From contig CP053446.1 in NCBI GenBank assembly GCA_013285405.1, positions 2,837,001-2,901,000 of the forward strand: DNA of 64,000 nucleotides, written 5' to 3'. The stretch's first letter is position 1. The number at the start of each line of letters is the position of its first letter. Shown one piece after another: positions 25,846 through 36,156 of this stretch. The translations under genes were made by a program, and so were the position numbers. Source of the stretch: Ignavibacteriota bacterium (GTDB taxonomy: Bacteria; Bacteroidota; Ignavibacteria; Ignavibacteriales; Ignavibacteriaceae). The notes beneath the pieces were generated by a model. The model had not been told where the DNA came from. It was given only the letters and a program-made list of their open reading frames with translations, and did no database searches.

Positions 25846-27111
25846 CTATCTCCTGCCTCTGGAACCAGAATTATTTGAACCGCTGTTCCCACTTGGTGGT
25901 GAATAAGATCTTGGAGTATTATTTCCACTCGGCGGAGAATAAGACCTAGGTGTATTGTTTCCACTTGGTGGAGTATAACTTCTTGGAGGATTAGTATTCT
26001 GTTTCGGTGGAGTATACTGCTTCGGTGGATTAGTTGTCTTATTATCTCTTGAAGTATTTGTTCTTGGAGTATAATCTTTCTTTGGAGTCTGGTTATTATT
26101 CTTGATTACATTCGGCTGTTTGTTATAATTTTTGTCCGAACTTTTTCTTTCATAGGTTTTATTGTTTCCTGTGTTGAATAACTTTTTAGTTTCGTTACCG
26201 ATACGATTATTCTTATTTATTTTTTCGGATGTGTTCCGCGTATTTCCGGTTAATATTTCTTTTGAAAGATCATTTCGTTTTTCTATGCCAAGAGATTTCT
26301 TAGTGGTTAACTCTCTATCCATTCCAAGCTGTTTATTATCTCTTGAAATTACTTCTTTTGTATTATCTCTATTTCGTTCGATATTATTTATTCCTACCAA
26401 TTCTTTTGTAAAATCTCTTGATTTCTTTTCGATTCCCAAAGTACGATCATTTATATTATCACTACTTAAAGTAATATCTTTTCCTCTTATAATTTCGTCT
26501 CTTGAACTACTAATAGAACGATCTCTCATAGTTACAAGTGGATCTCTTGTGGACATACCATAATTTCTTCCACCAGAGTTATTTCTAACTCCAGATAAAT
26601 ACTCTGTTCTGGTTTTATATCCATTATAAGATAGGTATCCGCCATATCCGTAGTAATTATAGTAGTACGGATCATAATAATAGTAGCTCGGGGAATAACA
26701 GTAATAATATGGTGATGGATAATACCAGCCGTAACCACACCATCCAGCATAGTAAGGCCAGTAAGTATAATATGGATAATAACCCCAATAACCCCATCCC
26801 CAGCTAAATCCAATTCCAATACTTATTGTTGGAAAATAATCAACGTAATAGCTGCGGTACGGGAAGGGATAATCATAATAGTAATTGTTAATAATTGTAC
26901 TTCCATCCTCAGTCATTTCAGAATCTGATTCAGAGTAATAATTTGAATCTATTTCACTGTCATCTTCAGAATAATAATTTTCATTTTCTGAAATGGCTTC
27001 GTCTTCATAAAGATCGGAAGAATCGGATGTAGCAACTTGTGTATAACATCCGGAGAAGGATGAAAAAATTCCGATTATAAGCAGACTTAAAAATATTTTT
27101 TTCGTTTTCAT
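25846..27111 (-). CDS. Tyr-rich, low-complexity lipoprotein
   Basis: 421 residues. The lipobox is FSGC at about residue 22, followed by CYTQV, like its small neighbour. Regions in order: an acidic Ser/Glu/Tyr part (23-70), a Tyr/Trp/Gly-rich hydrophobic patch (about 75-165), a charged Arg/Asn/Lys region, and a C-terminus with three near-repeats of PPSGNNTPRSYS. No family recognised. It opens a three-gene operon with a second lipoprotein and a FadL-like barrel, so an outer-membrane structural role is a fair guess. Confidence 0.75.
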   Translation of the reverse strand: MKTKKIFLSLLIIGIFSSFSGCYTQVATSDSSDLYEDEAISENENYYSEDDSEIDSNYYSESDSEMTEDGSTIINNYYYDYPFPYRSYYVDYFPTISIGIGFSWGWGYWGYYPYYTYWPYYAGWCGYGWYYPSPYYYCYSPSYYYYDPYYYNYYGYGGYLSYNGYKTRTEYLSGVRNNSGGRNYGMSTRDPLVTMRDRSISSSRDEIIRGKDITLSSDNINDRTLGIEKKSRDFTKELVGINNIERNRDNTKEVISRDNKQLGMDRELTTKKSLGIEKRNDLSKEILTGNTRNTSEKINKNNRIGNETKKLFNTGNNKTYERKSSDKNYNKQPNVIKNNNQTPKKDYTPRTNTSRDNKTTNPPKQYTPPKQNTNPPRSYTPPSGNNTPRSYSPPSGNNTPRSYSPPSGNSGSNNSGSRGRR

Positions 27112-27282
27112 TTTGACCCTCGTTAATTATTCTATAATAATTTAAACAATTATCGAGCCTTCGTAAAGAGTTAAATTGAGTTCGAAAAAAACAGTTTTTC
27201 AATCTTTTGAGATGAATATCGTACTTATTATTAAACGAGCGTGTATATGTTATAGTACAGTTAAGTAGAGGTGCTTAACTTT

Positions 27283-28053
27283 TTAAAAGATACTTTTGAT
27301 GTATTCAATTTTGAATGATCTATCCGCAGCATTTTTGCTATCAGGTTTATTACTCAACAAGTCTCTTAAATCAAAACCTGCTGTGAATCCGGTACCAATG
27401 GACCATCTAAGTCCGGCATTAAGATAACCTTTACCACTACCAAAGTCAGTATTGTTATCATTAAAAGCAAAATCATATTCAACTAACAAAGAAAAACTTG
27501 AACCGAGCGTTTTTTCTAAACCTGCTCTCAAATCTATAAAATTATCTCCATCATTTCCTTCCAAAGAATAGTTAACAACACCATGAAAACTCATATAACC
27601 AAGAAAATCAAAATTTTTACTTACGGCTCCAAAAAAACCTGGTGACTTAATCGCAAATCTGTCCGTGTCTTCCTCATATATTCCTTTACCCTGTGAGTCG
27701 AAACCAATTGTTATCGCAGGGAAAAATGTTGCTTCATTAATAATCCGACCACGAATGCTCACACCTGGCCAGTTATACCAATCAACCTTTCCTGAACCAA
27801 TAAGATTATCACCACCATAAGAGATTCCGATGCTGACATTTTCGAAAACTCCGGCTTCAATTGATGCAATCAGAACGCCATAAGGTAAAATTTCTGTAGT
27901 AACTCCGACAACTCCTCTTTCCAGAACACCGGCTGTTGGCATATCGATGAGATATCTGTATTCATATTTAGCCATATCACCAGCAGAACCCTGGCAGAGT
28001 GATTGAAAAAGTGGAAAGGAGAGAATCAATATTATTTTATAAAGAATTTTCAT
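27283..28053 (-). CDS. YjbH-like exported outer-membrane protein
   Basis: 256 residues with a signal peptide ending SLCQG. GVLERGVVGVTTEILPYGVLIASIEAGVFENVSIG and GLEKTLGSSFSLLVEYDFAFNDN resemble exopolysaccharide-associated YjbH-like proteins, with repeating beta strands. It probably forms an outer-membrane barrel. The final strand ends SIF, with terminal Phe. Single gene; divergent from the TPR lipoprotein operon across about 190 bp that must hold both promoters but shows no clear motif to me. Confidence 0.65.
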   Translation of the reverse strand: MKILYKIILILSFPLFQSLCQGSAGDMAKYEYRYLIDMPTAGVLERGVVGVTTEILPYGVLIASIEAGVFENVSIGISYGGDNLIGSGKVDWYNWPGVSIRGRIINEATFFPAITIGFDSQGKGIYEEDTDRFAIKSPGFFGAVSKNFDFLGYMSFHGVVNYSLEGNDGDNFIDLRAGLEKTLGSSFSLLVEYDFAFNDNNTDFGSGKGYLNAGLRWSIGTGFTAGFDLRDLLSNKPDSKNAADRSFKIEYIKSIF

Positions 28054-28248
28054 AGTAATTAATTTCTCGTGTTAAAATTTAATTACTCAGGATAAGAATT
28101 AAAAATATTACTTTCGATAATTACTATCTTTAAACTCAGAACGATATTTTTTATTATGTCTGGTTTAAATTCTTTAATGCTGACCAAAGACATTTCACTT
28201 GTTATTCAGCAACACCAGTAATATATTTTTTGTTAAAATAATTATGAT

Positions 28249-30058
28249 TATGAAAAAATATCTTGGACTCTTCATTTTTATTCTAATTGTAGCCGGATGT
28301 TCCAGTTCAGAAGTTACAAAGACGAATACATCAGATGAATCAAACATTGTTGATCCTCAAATTCGAAAGCAAAAAGCTCTTGAACATGTTGTCAACGGAT
28401 CTATCGCAGAATCAAAAGGGGATTATTCACAAGCGATTAATGAATTTAATATAGCTTTAGATTATGATACAGGCGCAGGAATATGTTATTCTCTTGCAAA
28501 AAATTATTATACAGTTAACAAGCTTGGCAGTGCATTAAAATTTGCGAAAATGTCGGTTCAACTTGATACAACTAATTCGGAATATAAATTGCTGCTTGCA
28601 GATATATTTATTGAAGCAAGAGAAATTGATTCGGCAGCAGTTGTCCTCGAAAAAATTCTGGCAACTGATTCAACCGATGTTGGTACTTATTATAAACTTG
28701 CTGGTATTTATGAAAATAGCAGACCTCTCGAAGCTATAAAAATTTATAACAAATTAACTGAAATTATTGGATTAGACTGGAATGTGTTGTTACGGGTTGC
28801 TGAGCTTTACGAAAAATTAGGATTTAAAGATAAAGCGGCTGAATCAGTTGAAGGGCTGCTTGAAATAGATCCGAGTAATGTAGCTCTGCAAAAACTTGCA
28901 ATAGATTTCTATATACGGAATGGGTATAATGATAAAGCGTTGAACATGGTAGATGAATTAATTTCAGTTATGCCTGATGACATTGAAGCACGCGAAAAAC
29001 GCGCTCAGATATTCATAATTCAAAATGATTGGGATAAAGCTTCGAAAGAATTCAAATACATTATTGAAAAACCAGACGTTCCACTCGAATCAAAAATTTC
29101 GATTGGTGCTACATATTTTGCCAAATCATTTTCTGATTCAACAACACTGCCGGTAGCTAAAGAATTTTTTGAATTAATTGATAAAGATACATCTTACTGG
29201 CAGGTTAAATTGTATTTAGGTGCTATTGCTTTAAATGAAGGAAATGATTCTCTTGCAATTGAAAATTTTAAATATGTGACTGAAAATGCAAGCTGGCATG
29301 TCGAATCATGGGTTAGATTAGGAGGTCTTTATTTCGATAACAGACGTTATGAAGATGCAGAAATAATTATGCGTAAAGCAATTGAATTATTTCCGAATGA
29401 GTTCGCTGTAAATCTGATCCTTGGACTATCACTTGCGCAGCAAAACAAAACTCTTGAATCGAAAGATTATTTAAAAAAAGCTGTTGAATTAAATCCATCG
29501 GATGTTAATGCATTATCTGCCTACGGTTTTACTTTGAGTCAGTTGAACGAAAGTGATGAAGCGATTGAGTACCTGAATCGTGCGCTAAAGATTGATCCAA
29601 ATAATGTAAGTGTAATTGGGCAGCTTGGTCTTTTATACAATAATCTAAATATGATGGCAGAAAGCGATAGTCTGTATGAATTAGCTCTCCAGATAGATTC
29701 ACAAAATGCATTGATTAATAATAATTATGCATACTCTCTTTCCGAAAGAAACTTACAGCTCGATCGGGCATTACAAATGATTGAAATTGCTATGGCTGCT
29801 GATTCTTCAAACTCATCTTATCTTGATACTTATGGATGGATTTATTTCAAGCTTGGTAATTATAACAAAGCGTACTACTATATTCAAAAAGCTATTGGTG
29901 TTGATGGAGAAGGAAATGCTGAGTTATTAGAACATTTAGGTGACGTTCTTTACATGCTTGATAGAAAGGAAGAAGCAATAGATTACTGGGAAAAAGCCTT
30001 AAAACTTGATTCTGCTAATGAATCGTTAAAGAAAAAAATATCAACGGGTATAATTTGA
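28249..30058 (+). CDS. TPR-repeat lipoprotein
   Basis: 602 residues from ATG at 28249 (another ATG lies two codons earlier). The signal MKKYLGLFIFILIVAGC ends in a lipobox, so the protein is membrane-anchored. The rest is built of many 34-residue TPR helices, for example AIEYLNRALKIDPNNVSVIGQLGLLY and the final EEAIDYWEKALKLDSANE. TPR lipoproteins act as scaffolds for envelope complexes. It is followed by a DUF4292 lipoprotein whose TTG start overlaps its TGA stop, then by an EnvC-like gene. This trio is a common arrangement in Bacteroidota-related genomes and points to cell-envelope assembly. Confidence 0.88.
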
Positions 30059-30840
30059 AAATTTTCAGACTACTATTCTTTCCTGTATTATTAATTATTC
30101 TCGCTTCAGAAGGCTGTGTTCCATCAAAACCAATCGAAGACGAAGAACTGTTATCATCAGAACGGTTGATCAACAAGCTCGAAGCAAACAGAAGAAAAAT
30201 TAAAAACTTTGAAGGTGTGGGTGTATTTGAAATTGAATCGGAACAATTCAGTAATAGTGCAAGTTTCCAGATAATAATGCAGAAGCCAGATTCAATTTAC
30301 TTTTCTGTGCTTGGTCCATTTGGGATTGAACTTGCGCAAGCTTTAATAACCAAAGAAAAGTATGTTTTCTATGATGCCTTACAAAATATTGCATATCACG
30401 GTAATGTGAATGATAATGTTCTTCATAATATCTTCAAAGTAAATTTAACCTTTTCTGATATTCTCGATGCATTTCTGGGATCAGTAAATCTAACTCCGAA
30501 TTTGTATAAACAGCCAAGTAATTATTCAGTCGATGGTGAAGAATATGTTTTGACTTATACTGATGATGATAAAAAGCTGACTACAATTTATAGAGTAGAT
30601 ATTCTCCAGTTAGGAATTACAGATTACAAATTCGTTTCATCCGATGGCAGTATAAATCTTGAAGGTAATTATTCAAAATTTGAACTTATTGAAAACGTTG
30701 CTATTCCATTCAACATCGAAATAACAAATAAGGTTGAGAATCAGAAAGTTAAAATCAGGTATAATAATATTTACGCGAATGCAAAAGGATTAAAAGTAAA
30801 GTTTGATTTACCGGTTGATGCAGAAATAATAGAATGGTGA
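30055..30840 (+). CDS. DUF4292 (LolB-like) lipoprotein
   Basis: 261 residues beginning with TTG that overlaps the upstream TGA (TTGA), a coupled start. The signal ends in a lipobox, SEGC. The mature part (FEGVGVFEIESEQFSNSASFQIIMQKPDSIYFSVLGPFGIE) has the beta-strand pattern of DUF4292/LolB-like proteins, a half-barrel that could hold a lipid. A role in lipoprotein or LPS transport is inferred from fold only. It overlaps the EnvC-like gene by 7 bases. Confidence 0.8.
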   Translation: MKIFRLLFFPVLLIILASEGCVPSKPIEDEELLSSERLINKLEANRRKIKNFEGVGVFEIESEQFSNSASFQIIMQKPDSIYFSVLGPFGIELAQALITKEKYVFYDALQNIAYHGNVNDNVLHNIFKVNLTFSDILDAFLGSVNLTPNLYKQPSNYSVDGEEYVLTYTDDDKKLTTIYRVDILQLGITDYKFVSSDGSINLEGNYSKFELIENVAIPFNIEITNKVENQKVKIRYNNIYANAKGLKVKFDLPVDAEIIEW

Positions 30841-32072
30841 AATCAACTACATATATATTTCTGTCACTTATTTTCCTCTCAATCAAATCATTTCCGCAAT
30901 CCGGCGAAATTCAGCATAAAGAATCAGAACTCTCTTCAATAAAATCCGAAATCGAGAATCTTGAAAAAGAGTTAGCCTCAAAATCGACTGCTCAGAAAAA
31001 AACTTTTGAAGCAGTTGAAAATCTTAGCAGACAGAATCACTTACTGAACAAGATATTAGCTGACCTTCGATCTGAAATTAAGAAGAAGGATTCAGAAATA
31101 AAATCTGTTGAAAATAAAATCAGCCAAACCGAAAGTGAAATAAAAGTGCTTCAGGATAATTATTCTAAATATGTCAATGCTATTTACAGAAAAGGGCAAT
31201 ACAATGAACTTGAGAGTTTGATTGACGCTGAATCTGTTCAACAAGCTTTGGTACGAACTTATTACCTTCAGGTTTTTGCAACTCAACGAAAGAAAGACTT
31301 AGAAGAATTAAGAATAAAAAAAGCTGAACTGGATAATGCAAAAGGGATTCTGAAAAAAGAAAAAGTTGCGCAAGTAAAGCTGTTAAATAACAGGGATTCA
31401 GAAAAAAAAATCTTAGATAGTAAATTAAAACAGAAAAGAACAACTCTTAAATCAATTGAAAAAAATAGTAAAGAGCTTAAAAAAATTTTAGCTGCTAAAA
31501 AAGAATCACAAAAGAAAATTGAACAGCTTATTACAAAATTGATGGAGCAAGAAGCAATTGATAACGAGCAGAAGATTGCTTCAATTAATAATTCCGACGT
31601 TAAATCTCAAAACATAAAAGATGAAAATATTGGTTATGAATATGACTTAAGCACTGTATCATTTGCATCATTTGCAGATTTAAAAGGAAAAATGATCTGG
31701 CCAATGCATAAAGGAAAAATAATCAGGAAGTTTGGTGAGAACAAACATAAGTCGTTAAATACTGTTACGTTGAATTACGGTGTTGATATAAAAGCTGATA
31801 AAGACAAAAATGTTCGTAGTGTTGGAGAGGGAGTTATTGCAGCAATAGATTGGCTGCCGGGTTATGGAAATGTGATTATAGTATCACATAAAAATGATTA
31901 TCGAACTGTGTATGGTCACGTTTCGGAGATATTTGTTTCGGAAGGTGATAAAGTTAAATCAGGATCAGTGATTGCACTTGTTGATGAAGGTATTGACGGA
32001 TATGTTTTACATTTTGAAATCTGGAAGGGAAGAGATAAGCAAAATCCGGAACTTTGGCTGGGGAAGAAGTAA
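30834..32072 (+). CDS. EnvC-like murein hydrolase activator (degenerate M23 domain)
   Basis: 412 residues. A signal peptide (to about residue 22) precedes a long coiled coil (about 25-240, rich in Lys, Glu and Leu) and a C-terminal LytM/M23 domain (about 285-410). The zinc-binding residues are lost: the H-x-x-x-D motif reads NYGVD, and the H-x-H motif reads VLH in YVLHFEIW. That is the state of E. coli EnvC, which activates amidases at the division site rather than cutting peptidoglycan itself. It is the third gene of the TPR/DUF4292 operon. Confidence 0.88.
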   Translation: MVKSTTYIFLSLIFLSIKSFPQSGEIQHKESELSSIKSEIENLEKELASKSTAQKKTFEAVENLSRQNHLLNKILADLRSEIKKKDSEIKSVENKISQTESEIKVLQDNYSKYVNAIYRKGQYNELESLIDAESVQQALVRTYYLQVFATQRKKDLEELRIKKAELDNAKGILKKEKVAQVKLLNNRDSEKKILDSKLKQKRTTLKSIEKNSKELKKILAAKKESQKKIEQLITKLMEQEAIDNEQKIASINNSDVKSQNIKDENIGYEYDLSTVSFASFADLKGKMIWPMHKGKIIRKFGENKHKSLNTVTLNYGVDIKADKDKNVRSVGEGVIAAIDWLPGYGNVIIVSHKNDYRTVYGHVSEIFVSEGDKVKSGSVIALVDEGIDGYVLHFEIWKGRDKQNPELWLGKK

Positions 32073-32133
32073 TTGCTATGTCAGATCAAGACAGTAAATC
32101 CTTTCCTATAATTTATTAGATTGTTTACTGGAA

Positions 32134-33225
32134 ATGAAAATTGTATTGATTGGAAGATTTGGAGATGGGGAAATCTTATCAGGTCCTGAAAGAATTGCAA
32201 GAGAACTTTTTTATGAACTGAAAAACAAAAACTATCAAGTTACATTCATCGAATATTTTTTTAGTGATTATAAAAATTCTTCACTGCTTACAAAACTTTT
32301 CGGCAAAAAATATTTCATAGAAAATTCTATCCTGAGACTCGGTGTATTTCCAATCTTAGTTACTATTATTAAAAGCAGATTCGACATGATTCATATCGTC
32401 AATGCTCAGAGATTTCAATTATTTTTACTTTTAATCAGTAGATTAGTACCAGGAAAAATAGTAACGACATTACACGGCTCGATACAAAATGAATTCAAGC
32501 AAATGAAAAAACTTCCCAGAAGACACTACGTTGATATCTGGGTTGAGAAGTTGATTACGAAAAAATCCTCTTTATTGATTTTTCCTTCGAAATTATTATT
32601 TGGAATTTTAAATGAACAATATCAGTTCTCAAGAAATAAATATCAGGTAATTCCAAATGGAATAAGCAGGAGATTTGAAATCAGGAATTCTGCTCCGATA
32701 AAATTTGAGAATACTTTGAGAATAGTTTTTTATAATGGACCTGATTCTACTTTTAACAGAGGATTGCAGAAATTAATTTATTTGTTAGAAAATGTTCAGG
32801 TTAATATTAAGTTATTTGTTCTTGGTGCAGAAGAGTTCGTAACAAATAATAATCGAAATGTACAAATTTCATTTTCCAATCTTTTGGGACACGATGCTAT
32901 GATTCAATTTTTGTCCGATAAACAATTTGTTATTAAGTCAACCCAGGCAGATACATTCCCGGGTTTTGTTGCTGAATGTATGTGTTTAGGTTTGATCCCA
33001 ATTATAAATAAAAATATTGGAATGAGTGAGTTTATTGAAGACAGGGAGAATGGATTTTTATATAAGATAAATTCTACAGATGATTTATCAAAATTGCTTG
33101 AAGATATCGTAATTGCAAAATATGATTTAAACTCAATTTCACTCAATGCAAAAAAAATATTTGAAAAACTTAACTGGTCTGTTATTTCTTATAAATACAT
33201 AGATGCATATAAATCAGTATTATGA
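32134..33225 (+). CDS. GT4-family glycosyltransferase
   Basis: 363 residues with two Rossmann-like halves. The N-terminal half begins with a hydrophobic strand and a Gly-rich loop (MKIVLIGRFGDGEILSGPERIARELF). The C-terminal part has TFPGFVAECMCLGLIPIINKNIGMSEFIED, the position of the donor-binding E-x7-E motif. It transfers an unknown sugar from a nucleotide donor. It opens a five-gene polysaccharide operon and overlaps the next gene by 4 bases. Confidence 0.88.
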   Translation: MKIVLIGRFGDGEILSGPERIARELFYELKNKNYQVTFIEYFFSDYKNSSLLTKLFGKKYFIENSILRLGVFPILVTIIKSRFDMIHIVNAQRFQLFLLLISRLVPGKIVTTLHGSIQNEFKQMKKLPRRHYVDIWVEKLITKKSSLLIFPSKLLFGILNEQYQFSRNKYQVIPNGISRRFEIRNSAPIKFENTLRIVFYNGPDSTFNRGLQKLIYLLENVQVNIKLFVLGAEEFVTNNNRNVQISFSNLLGHDAMIQFLSDKQFVIKSTQADTFPGFVAECMCLGLIPIINKNIGMSEFIEDRENGFLYKINSTDDLSKLLEDIVIAKYDLNSISLNAKKIFEKLNWSVISYKYIDAYKSVL

Positions 33226-34358
33226 TTAAAGTTTGTCATATTGTTAACTTGATTACGGGTAAGGCAGATGGAGTTTATGCTCATCTGAAAATGATATTTC
33301 AAAATTCAGATAAGACAATGTTTCAGCATTATCTGATTTTTCAGGGTGATGAAAAAATTGAACGTGAATTGACCGAAATGGGGGTAAAAGTTTTTATATC
33401 CGGTTCACTCAAAAAAAAAGTGTCTGTAAAAGCACTGGTTGATATTTATAGTTTTTTAAAAGAAAATAATATTGACATAATCCATACTCATCTTGTTAAA
33501 CCCTATGCAATTGCCGGTCTCGACAACATACTTCTAAAGAAGAAATTCATATTTAACTATCACGGAATATTTTTAAAAAATAATCCTTATTATAATTTTC
33601 TTGAGAAAAGTATTTATTCTTTAATTCATTATCTAATTAATATATTTGGTAAAGTTGATATGGTTCTTGTTCCATCGAAAAGAAGCGAGCAATTAGTGAT
33701 GGAGGAAACAAAATTATTTCCTGAACCGGTTGTTTATTATAACGGATATTCACCGATGGCAGCAGTATTTATCGAGGACAATGAAACTTCCAAAAGAATC
33801 GAAGAACTGAAGAAAAATAAAAAAATTATTGCTGTTGTTGGAAGACTTGAAATCCAAAAAAGAGTTGATAATGCTTTACTATTATTTAAAATGATTAAAG
33901 AGAAAAGAGACAATGTATTTCTCATGGTTTTTGGTGATGGTAGTTTAAAAAATGAACTGAATTCTTTTTGTAATGAATTGGAAATTAATTCAGATGTAAT
34001 ATTTTTTGATTATGTACAGACTGTTTCTCAGTATTTCAATTTTTTTGATGTTTTATTATTTACTTCAGATTGGGAAGGAATGCCATTAACGATGTGGGAA
34101 GCGATGGCAAATCAGCTTCCGGTTGTTGCACCGGATGTTGGAGGATTCAAAGAAATTCTTGAAGAATATAATTGTGGGATTGTTTATGAGCCGGGAAATC
34201 TAAAACAAGCGGAAGAAAAAATACTTGAAATAATTGATGATAACAATTTCAGATTAAAATTAGGTGCTAATGGTAAGTTAGCCATCGAAAAAAAATTCAA
34301 TGAAAAACAATTTATTGATCAAATTGAAAAAATATATCTGGATTTATTGAGTTCATGA
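33222..34358 (+). CDS. GT4-family glycosyltransferase
   Basis: 378 residues. The N-terminus MIKVCHIVNLITGKADGVYAHL and an IIHTHLVKPYAIAGL segment are typical acceptor-side features. IAVVGRLEIQKRVDNAL and EGMPLTMWEAMANQLPVVAPDVGGFKEIL are the donor-binding signature of GT4. It overlaps both neighbours by 4 bases, so it is translationally coupled within the polysaccharide operon. Donor and acceptor are unknown. Confidence 0.92.
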   Translation: MIKVCHIVNLITGKADGVYAHLKMIFQNSDKTMFQHYLIFQGDEKIERELTEMGVKVFISGSLKKKVSVKALVDIYSFLKENNIDIIHTHLVKPYAIAGLDNILLKKKFIFNYHGIFLKNNPYYNFLEKSIYSLIHYLINIFGKVDMVLVPSKRSEQLVMEETKLFPEPVVYYNGYSPMAAVFIEDNETSKRIEELKKNKKIIAVVGRLEIQKRVDNALLLFKMIKEKRDNVFLMVFGDGSLKNELNSFCNELEINSDVIFFDYVQTVSQYFNFFDVLLFTSDWEGMPLTMWEAMANQLPVVAPDVGGFKEILEEYNCGIVYEPGNLKQAEEKILEIIDDNNFRLKLGANGKLAIEKKFNEKQFIDQIEKIYLDLLSS

Positions 34359-35443
34359 TTAAGATTCTGCACATTACACCGGATTTTAATTATTGCTGTG
34401 GAAGAAGCAAGTTAGTCTTTCAGTATCTGAAGTATTTTAGCAATCAAGAAGATTATCAAGTGCATTTCATTACAAACGGAGGAGATTCATTAGAAAGACT
34501 AAATTCAGTGCCTCGAGTGAATTATCAAATTATCAAATTCGCTACTGGGTATAAAAATATTTTTTACAAAAAAAAATTTTATGATTCATTAAAGAATTTT
34601 GTAAACAAAAATAATATTTCTCTAATACATAGTCATCATAGGTTCCCTGAAACAACTGCCTGTCAATTCTCTCGTGAACTCAACGTACGAACAGTAACTT
34701 CTGCTCATAGTTTTGTTAAAGGTTTTAAAGGACGAGGATTTAATTCTGATAAAGTGATTGCAGTGAGCAACTCTATTAAAAATTTTATAGTTGATAATTT
34801 TAAAGTTTCTGCAGAAAAAATACTAACTCTACATAATCCGGTTGAAAAATCTCAGGCAAAAGATGAATTTTCATTCGATTCATTTAAATCTGAAAAAAAT
34901 ATAACCAATGAAAATAAAATTATTCTGTTTGTTGGAAGATTATGCCATGAAAAAGGATTTGATAAACTCATAAAAGCGTTTGAATTACTAAGATCAAAAA
35001 ACAAAAATATTATTCTGATAGCAGCAGGACAGCTGATAGGGAATAAAAATGATTTCGGATTATTTTTAAATAGTGAAGGTGTTGTTTACATAACTCCTCG
35101 AAGTAGCATTAATTACTTTTATGAAATTTCTAATTTAGTAATTCTTCCTTCACGAGTTGATCCATTTCCTTTTGTAATGCTTGAATCTGGTTCTTTCAAA
35201 AAACCATTCATTGGTGGTAACACAGGTGGTATTGCCGAATTCATTGAAGATGGAAAAAACGGATTGCTGGTTGATCCTGAAAATCCTGAAGAGCTTGCTG
35301 ATAAAATATTCTTTCTCCTGAACAATCCTGAATTCGGTAAAACATTAGGTGAAAATTTATACGAAAAAGTCACTCGTCTTTGTGATTATAATAATTATTT
35401 TAAAGAAGTAGAAAATATTTATAAATCACTTTTAACAGTTTAA
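34355..35443 (+). CDS. GT4-family glycosyltransferase
   Basis: 362 residues. IILFVGRLCHEKGFDKLIKAFELL and DPFPFVMLESGSFKKPFIGGNTGGIAEFIED are classic GT4 donor-site text. LIHSHHRFPETTACQFSRELNV lies in the acceptor half. Third gene of the operon; the start overlaps the previous stop by 4 bases, and the next gene starts at its last base. Confidence 0.92.
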   Translation: MIKILHITPDFNYCCGRSKLVFQYLKYFSNQEDYQVHFITNGGDSLERLNSVPRVNYQIIKFATGYKNIFYKKKFYDSLKNFVNKNNISLIHSHHRFPETTACQFSRELNVRTVTSAHSFVKGFKGRGFNSDKVIAVSNSIKNFIVDNFKVSAEKILTLHNPVEKSQAKDEFSFDSFKSEKNITNENKIILFVGRLCHEKGFDKLIKAFELLRSKNKNIILIAAGQLIGNKNDFGLFLNSEGVVYITPRSSINYFYEISNLVILPSRVDPFPFVMLESGSFKKPFIGGNTGGIAEFIEDGKNGLLVDPENPEELADKIFFLLNNPEFGKTLGENLYEKVTRLCDYNNYFKEVENIYKSLLTV

Positions 35444-36156
35444 TGATCTTCAAGAAACTTTTATCCTCACAGGAAGCGGTTGCAGAAAAAGTTTTTGACT
35501 CTGTAACTTTAAATAAGTCACTCCTGCTAACTTATTTCAATCAACATTGTTTCAATGTTTATTATGACGATGAATCTTACAGAAATTTAATCCAGAAAAA
35601 ATTTGACGCTTACCAGGCAGATTTGGGAGTTTATCTTGCAGCAAAATTTCTTAACCATTCTGATCCGAATCGCATCGAATCAACAGCAATGAATGAAAAT
35701 ATTTTGAAAAAATTTATTACGCAAAAGATTCCGGTTGCAATTATAGGTGGAAGTTTTAAAGAAAGTTTTATAATGGCAGAAGCAAAAAATCGTGGAATCA
35801 ATTTGACTTATTACAAAAACGGTTTCTTTGATGAACATGAGTATAAAAATATTATTACACAATTGAATGGTCTTGATGTAAAGGTGATATTTGTTGGAAT
35901 GGGTGTTCCTAAGCAGGAATTATTTGCTGAAAAATTGTCGATGTCATTACAGAATAAAATTATAATTTGCGTAGGGATATTCTTTGAATATTACTTCGGA
36001 ACAACCAAAAGAGCCCCATTATTTTTCCGGAAAATTGGATTTGAGTGGATGTTCAGATTGTTTGCTGAACCCCGGAGACTATGGAAAAGATATATTCTTG
36101 GAATTCCACTTTTCATTTACAGAGTTTTTAAAATTAAATTTGGTTTAACGAAATGA
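35443..36156 (+). CDS. WecG/TagA/CpsF-family glycosyltransferase (GT26)
   Basis: 237 residues. Signatures are VKVIFVGMGVPKQELFAEKL and the C-terminal APLFFRKIGFEWMFRLFAEPRRLWKRYIL, which bind the membrane-anchored acceptor. Enzymes of this family add N-acetylmannosamine-type sugars to an undecaprenyl-linked sugar. The N-terminal ~60 residues are more divergent than usual. Fourth gene of the operon, overlapping the next by 4 bases; it suggests that the operon makes a lipid-linked glycan. Confidence 0.9.
   Translation: MIFKKLLSSQEAVAEKVFDSVTLNKSLLLTYFNQHCFNVYYDDESYRNLIQKKFDAYQADLGVYLAAKFLNHSDPNRIESTAMNENILKKFITQKIPVAIIGGSFKESFIMAEAKNRGINLTYYKNGFFDEHEYKNIITQLNGLDVKVIFVGMGVPKQELFAEKLSMSLQNKIIICVGIFFEYYFGTTKRAPLFFRKIGFEWMFRLFAEPRRLWKRYILGIPLFIYRVFKIKFGLTK

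Noticed and set aside
26162..26563. 133-codon plus-strand frame inside the Tyr-rich lipoprotein gene
   Set aside because: Antisense to a low-complexity Arg/Asn/Ser region, which often leaves long opposite frames; no independent support.
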